10,508 nt of DNA from an uncultured Collinsella sp. (GTDB lineage Bacteria; Actinomycetota; Coriobacteriia; Coriobacteriales; Coriobacteriaceae), in the NCBI GenBank assembly GCA_902490365.1, contig CABUDQ010000061.1:1-10508 (forward strand). The letters run 5' to 3'. Of the stretch, positions 6,963 through 10,508 are shown in pieces (positions within the stretch are counted from its first letter, which is position 1; every line of letters begins with the position of its first letter). The notes beneath the pieces are model-generated. The model was not told the origin of the DNA. It worked only from the letters and a program-made list of their open reading frames with translations, and ran no database searches. A program made the translations under genes and the position numbers.

Positions 6963-9900
6963 CAGGATGCGGATGGCGTTGGCGCCACGGGTGCAACGGC
7001 TGCGGTGATGTCGCCGCTGACGAGTACTGCGGCCGCCGGTACTGGCGCGGGTGCCGTGTCTGCAGCGCAAAAGGTCGCCGGCCTGCAGGCTGCAGTTGAT
7101 GCGGCGCGCGCTAAAGCTGCTACCGCCAAGGCCGATCTGGAAGCGGCTGCCGCTCCCTACGATGCTGCCGCCGTCAACCAGCAGCAGGCGCGGGGCGCCT
7201 ATGACGCGGCCCGCGGTGCGAGCGATAGCGCGGCCTCCGCTGCTTCGGCCGAGCTGGAAAAGCAGCTGGGCGCTGCGCAGGACAAGGCCGATCAGGATGT
7301 CAAGGCGTTTGAGGACGCTCAGGCTGCGCTCGATGCTGCCAAGAAGGAGCTGGCGGACAAGGATGAAGCCCTGACTGCTGCCCAGAGGGCATCCCGTGAT
7401 GCCCAGTCTGCGCTTGAGGCCGCACAGGCTGCTGCATCCGATGCTACGCCCGAGGCTGTAGCTGCCGCCCAGGCTGCCGCAGGGCAGGCTGCGAGTGACC
7501 TGGAACAGGCGAAGCAGCAGGTCGTTGATGCGCAGGCCAAGCTCTCGGATGCTCAAGACGCTGCCACTGCCGCCGCTGCCAAGCAGCAGGACGCGCAGGG
7601 CAAGCTTTCGGCAGCTCAGCAGGCAAAGGCCACGGCAGATGCGGACGTGGATGCCGCGCAGACGAGCTATGACGCGGCCAAGGCCGATCTGGATCGAGCC
7701 GAGCAGGGCGCCGCGGGCCCGGAGTACGAGGCCGCCAAGGCAAAGGTGGCTGCTGCGTCCGAAGCGCTGACGGCCGCCAAGGCCGCGCAGTCGAAGTGCG
7801 AGAGCGAGCTTGCTGCCGCTGAGCAGGACGTTGCCGCCGCCGAGGGCGAGGTTCAGACTGCTCAGCAGGCAGTTGCCGATCAGCAGCAGGCCGCTGCCGA
7901 TGCCCAGTCAAAGCTGGATGCCGCCGCTGCTGCCAAGACCGCTGCCGACGCCGCTCTTGACCAGGCCAAGACCGATCATGCCAGTGCGCTCACGGAGCTG
8001 GCCGATGCCCAGGCCAAGCTTTCGGCGGCCAAGGACGAGAAAGACGCTGCCGACAAGGCGCTCGATCAGGCGAAGGCCCAAAAGCAGCAGGCCGACCAGG
8101 CTGTGGCTCAGGCCCAGGCAAAGCTCGATGCCGCTCAGGCAACGGCGAATGCATCGGCGGAGAACTACCGCCAGGGTGCCATCGCATTCTTTAAGAGTGT
8201 GGGTGCCGACGATGCGGCGGATATCATCCTCAACTGCAAACTCGCTGGCTACAACAAGGTGGGCGAGGAAGTCGACGCGACGAGCCTGACCAATATGAAG
8301 CAGGCGGTTGTGTGGCTCAAAGCGTGCAACGAGTATCGCGCAAGCGTTGGCCTAGGCGAGCTCAAGGTGACATATGCCATGATGGCGACCGCCATCGCCG
8401 ACGCGAACTTCTCCGATACGAAGGTCGCGCACGCTCAGCAGTTTAACGTGGGCGAGAATGTGGCGTGGAACTACGGAAGCAATCCGTTTAAGCAGTGGGT
8501 CGATCAGGAGAAGGCCATCTTTGATGCTGCCGCCGCCTCGCTGGGCGCGTCGGGCCTTACGGGAAAGGCCGCTTACGATTTCTATACAGCGCATAGCTCC
8601 CAGATTGATAACTACGCCGCACTGCACGGTGGACCAAACCCTTCGGTCGGACATTACATCAACGTGATCAACCCCGATTACACCGTGACGGGCATGGGCG
8701 TTTGCACGCGAGGGACGCTGTACGGGAGTACACAGGCGCAAACATTTGTATATTCTGGTCAATGGTATAAGCCGTATAACCTCAATCCGATGACGGTTGC
8801 AGAGTATGAGGCTGCGTTGAATGCGTGGTGTGACTCGTTGGCAAATCCCGAGCAGGGCGTGGATGCGGCACGCAAGGAGCTTGCTGTGGCGCAGGGCGTT
8901 GCCGACGATGCCGGCAGCAAGGTGAGTGCAGCATCGCAGGCCGTTGCAGCAAAGCAAACCCAGGTTGAGCGCGCTGCCGCTAACGTTGATGTCGCGGCAA
9001 CCAAGGCCTCGGAGGCCCAGGCTGCCGTGGCGCAAAAGCAGGCTGCAGCTGACGCCGCCGCGCGTGCCGTCAGCGATGCCCGCGCCGATTTGAGCGCTGC
9101 CAACGCCGCTGTTGCGGCAGCGCAGGACGCCGTGGCCGCCAAGTCTGGCGAGCTCGACATTGCCAAGGGCAAGGTGGCTGCTGCCAAGCGCGCACTGGAC
9201 GCCGCTCGTACCGGTGTTGACGAAAAGCAGGATGCACTTGCCGCGGCCCAGGATGAGCTGGCGGCATACTCAGCCGATATCGCCGCTGCTCAGCGTGCGT
9301 TTGATGCGGCATCGTCTGCACTCGAAGACGCTCGTGCCAATCAGCGCGTGGCGGAGGCCGAACTTCTTGCCGCCCAAGGCGATGCCGATCAGGCAGGCAT
9401 CGATGCTGCTGCCACTCAGGCGGAGCTCGATATGGCCCAGCAGGCTGCGAGCGATGCCGACGCCGTCGTGGCAACGGCTCAGGCAAAATCTGATGCAGCT
9501 GCCGGGCGTGCCTCTCAGCTTAAGAATGCCGCTGCGGCACTTGCCAGGGCCACAGAGGGCAAAGCCACTGCCGATGTCGCGCTCGATGCTGCGGAGGTGG
9601 CCGTGAGCGATGCCGAGTACGACGTGGTGGAGGCTGGCGATGCCGTGGCGAATGCAACTGCCGCCCGCGATGCCTCTGCCGCCGCGGTTGCCCGCCTGCG
9701 CAGCGTCAATCTTGCCGAAGCCATCGTCAATGGCAGCGCTGACGATGCGGACGAGGCGCTCAACGCCAAGATCGCTGCGGCCCACGATGCCGCCGAGCGT
9801 GCCGCGACCGCCAAGGCCGAGCTCGATGCCGCCGTGGCTGCGACGGATGCCGTGGCGCCGGCATACTTGGAGGCGCTTGCAAACTACACCGCCGCCAAGG

Positions 9901-10175
9901 CCGAGCTCGACCAGGCTATTGCCGAGCTCAACGCCGAGATTGCTCGCCAAGAGGCCGCCGAACGCGGGAATGGCGAGCAGGCTCAGACCGCTACGCAGGT
10001 GACGTACCAGGCCAAACATGCGGTGGCAACAACCGAGATTGCGACGCAGCAGACGGCGATGCCTGCCACGGGCGATGCGTTCGACCTGCTGGGCGAGACC
10101 TTCGTTATCGGCGGCACGGTCCTGGTAGCCGCCGGTGTCTTCCTGTCCGATAAACGCCGCCAGCTGATTCGTTAG
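6825..10175 (+). CDS. Sortase-anchored surface protein: coiled coil - CAP domain - coiled coil - MPATG
   Basis: Exported, wall-attached protein of 1116 residues. ATG 6825 is chosen because GGAAGG at 6811-6816 lies 8 bases upstream; the frame opens earlier, but those codons give no signal peptide at the N-terminus. Order of parts: a long basic N-region and hydrophobic core ending A-V-A|Q (cleavage after residue 46); an Ala-rich coiled coil at about 80-445; a CAP (SCP/PR1-like) domain at about 448-675 with candidate cavity residues His536, Glu544 (G-E-N), Glu562 and His610 (G-H-Y); a second coiled coil at about 676-1060; M-P-A-T-G at 1079-1083, a hydrophobic segment and a K-R-R tail. Sortase would cut after Thr1082 and link the protein to the wall. 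The architecture implies a stalk displaying the CAP domain away from the cell, for adhesion or interaction with host or neighbouring cells. Bacterial CAP domains have varied and often unknown activities, so no enzyme function is assigned. No sortase gene lies nearby. Confidence 0.9.
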   Translation: MSKNMNKDMDGKALGKAKAAGRVVTVAAATIAMTGGSMLSPLVAVAQDADGVGATGATAAVMSPLTSTAAAGTGAGAVSAAQKVAGLQAAVDAARAKAATAKADLEAAAAPYDAAAVNQQQARGAYDAARGASDSAASAASAELEKQLGAAQDKADQDVKAFEDAQAALDAAKKELADKDEALTAAQRASRDAQSALEAAQAAASDATPEAVAAAQAAAGQAASDLEQAKQQVVDAQAKLSDAQDAATAAAAKQQDAQGKLSAAQQAKATADADVDAAQTSYDAAKADLDRAEQGAAGPEYEAAKAKVAAASEALTAAKAAQSKCESELAAAEQDVAAAEGEVQTAQQAVADQQQAAADAQSKLDAAAAAKTAADAALDQAKTDHASALTELADAQAKLSAAKDEKDAADKALDQAKAQKQQADQAVAQAQAKLDAAQATANASAENYRQGAIAFFKSVGADDAADIILNCKLAGYNKVGEEVDATSLTNMKQAVVWLKACNEYRASVGLGELKVTYAMMATAIADANFSDTKVAHAQQFNVGENVAWNYGSNPFKQWVDQEKAIFDAAAASLGASGLTGKAAYDFYTAHSSQIDNYAALHGGPNPSVGHYINVINPDYTVTGMGVCTRGTLYGSTQAQTFVYSGQWYKPYNLNPMTVAEYEAALNAWCDSLANPEQGVDAARKELAVAQGVADDAGSKVSAASQAVAAKQTQVERAAANVDVAATKASEAQAAVAQKQAAADAAARAVSDARADLSAANAAVAAAQDAVAAKSGELDIAKGKVAAAKRALDAARTGVDEKQDALAAAQDELAAYSADIAAAQRAFDAASSALEDARANQRVAEAELLAAQGDADQAGIDAAATQAELDMAQQAASDADAVVATAQAKSDAAAGRASQLKNAAAALARATEGKATADVALDAAEVAVSDAEYDVVEAGDAVANATAARDASAAAVARLRSVNLAEAIVNGSADDADEALNAKIAAAHDAAERAATAKAELDAAVAATDAVAPAYLEALANYTAAKAELDQAIAELNAEIARQEAAERGNGEQAQTATQVTYQAKHAVATTEIATQQTAMPATGDAFDLLGETFVIGGTVLVAAGVFLSDKRRQLIR
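7530..8138 (+). repeat. Degenerate A-Q-x-K-L coiled-coil repeats in the first arm
   Basis: The motif A-Q-[AGS]-K-L-[SD] begins at residues 236, 257, 360, 395 and 430. Spacings of 21, 35 and 35 are whole numbers of heptads. The 103-residue gap is not, and it contains a G-P-E-Y break near residue 288. At DNA level CAAGCTTTCGGC recurs in two copies. This suggests growth of the arm by internal duplication. Confidence 0.55.
8166..8849 (+). other. CAP (SCP/PR1-like) domain
   Basis: Residues about 448-675 break the Ala-rich heptads. They carry the hallmarks of the CAP fold: an N-terminal helix with N-E-Y-R, then H-A-Q (His536), G-E-N-V-A-W (543-548), Q-W-V-D-Q-E (Glu562), G-H-Y-I-N-V (His610) and a following strand ending G-M-G-V. 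The gap between Glu562 and His610 is longer than usual and suggests an insertion. Four cysteines (471, 501, 627, 669) could form disulfides outside the cell. Confidence 0.75.
9810..9910 (+). repeat. Exact 17-base direct repeat in the second arm
   Basis: GCCAAGGCCGAGCTCGA occurs at 9810-9826 and again at 9894-9910, 84 bases (28 residues, four heptads) apart and in the same frame. Both copies encode A-K-A-E-L-D. It fits a duplicated coiled-coil unit. Confidence 0.6.
10059..10172 (+). other. Sortase sorting signal (MPATG, membrane segment, basic tail)
   Basis: Residues 1079-1116. M-P-A-T-G replaces the usual L-P-x-T-G, with Met in the first position. A hydrophobic stretch from about 1093 to 1107 and the tail S-D-K-R-R follow, as required to hold the precursor in the membrane during sortase cleavage. 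Confidence 0.8.
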
Positions 10176-10235
10176 GGACAGAAGGGACTGCGGGCCATTT
10201 TCGGCGCGTACCGTGGGGGGGTGATGAGGCTCCAT

Positions 10236-10259
10236 GCGGCGCGCGCTGCCTTGTTCTTT
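10236..10259 (+). terminator. Possible weak intrinsic terminator after the surface-protein gene
   Basis: GCGGC (10236-10240) and GCTGC (10245-10249) can pair around GCGC, with one G-U pair, and TTGTTCTTT follows at 10251-10259. The stem is short and the T-tract interrupted, so termination may be partial. It lies just before the ribosome binding site of the next gene. Confidence 0.3.
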
Positions 10260-10281
10260 AAGAGCGATTAAGGAGGGACAT

Positions 10282-10508
10282 ATGCAAATTAGGGGAGAGG
10301 CCGCGATCGTCTGTGGATTCATGGCGGGCCTGGCAACGGGGCTGCTGTTCGATGGATGTTTCGACAGCTATATCAATCGGTTCTGCGATTCTGGTTTTTC
10401 GAGAGGCAAGCCTTGGAAAACAGCGTCGGCTCATCGAGAAGCGACCGCGCCCATCGAGCCCCGCAGCGTGGATACCTCAAAAATCAAGGTAATCGTCACT
10501 AAGAACGG
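10282..10508 (+). CDS. N-terminal part of a membrane-anchored hypothetical protein (3' end outside window)
   Basis: ATG 10282 has an excellent ribosome binding site (AAGGAGG at 10270-10276, 5 bases upstream), and the frame stays open for 75 codons to the window edge. The N-terminus has a short basic start (M-Q-I-R) and then a hydrophobic stretch from about residue 7 to 23 (A-I-V-C-G-F-M-A-G-L-A-T-G), which fits one membrane segment or an uncleaved signal anchor. A polar, Arg/Lys-rich stretch follows. I do not recognise the family. It lies 106 bases after the surface-protein gene on the same strand and may be co-transcribed by read-through. Confidence 0.6.
   Translation, partial: MQIRGEAAIVCGFMAGLATGLLFDGCFDSYINRFCDSGFSRGKPWKTASAHREATAPIEPRSVDTSKIKVIVTKN

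Noticed and set aside
9270..10322. Open frame of 350 codons on the - strand
   Set aside because: Antisense to the repetitive Ala-rich second arm. Its Gly/Arg/Leu-rich low-complexity translation is what reversed GCC/GCG codons produce.
1..10508. CRISPR array or cas gene set
   Set aside because: No regularly spaced short repeats are seen, and the helicase lacks an N-terminal HD domain as in Cas3.
1..10508. Insertion sequence, integrase or attachment site
   Set aside because: No transposase or recombinase motifs and no terminal inverted repeats with target duplications are seen.

Overview
The window looks like chromosomal DNA from a high-GC Gram-positive bacterium, most likely a gut Coriobacteriia member of the Collinsella type. 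This is an inference from moderately high GC, AGGAGG-type ribosome binding sites, GTG starts and a very large Ala-rich sortase-anchored surface protein. No rRNA, tRNA or other marker is present to prove it. All convincing genes are on the + strand.

Bases 1-6349 hold a left-hand gene block. It starts with the 3' end of an unrecognised gene (1-384). After a 135-base gap with a pyrimidine-only tract comes a 1316-residue helicase (520-4470). It has clear SF2 motifs, very long insertions between motifs I and II and between II and III (an XPD/DinG-like layout), and a C-terminal segment that looks like a PD-(D/E)XK nuclease. A 631-residue protein of no obvious family (4454-6349) overlaps its end by 17 bases. 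The C-terminal half of that protein follows the order of a PIWI module: a Rossmann-like MID region, a Q-x-V-T motif, an I-G-V-D strand, and a terminal W-P-I-P motif preceded by a conserved-looking Glu. A PIWI-like protein next to a DinG-type helicase and a restriction-endonuclease-fold nuclease is the published make-up of PIWI-RE systems, which are proposed to act in conflicts with invading DNA. My main hypothesis is therefore a compact, divergent PIWI-RE-like module with the nuclease fused to the helicase. This rests on motif reading only.

Bases 6350-6824 are AT-rich at the left (21 G/C in 60 bases at 6361-6420). They hold a good sigma70-type promoter (TTGCAA, 17 bases, TATACT) with an A-rich upstream element and a 6-base-arm palindrome over the -35. 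A 5' hairpin follows, then a 76-residue acidic, lysine-free small protein (6508-6738), then a stem-loop.

Bases 6825-10175 encode an 1116-residue exported cell-wall protein: signal peptide, long Ala-rich coiled coil, CAP (SCP/PR1-like) domain, second long coiled coil, and an MPATG sortase signal with membrane segment and basic tail. A weak terminator-like hairpin follows. The start of another gene (10282 to the window end) encodes a protein with one N-terminal membrane segment. The left block and the surface-protein block look functionally unrelated and are separated by the promoter region.
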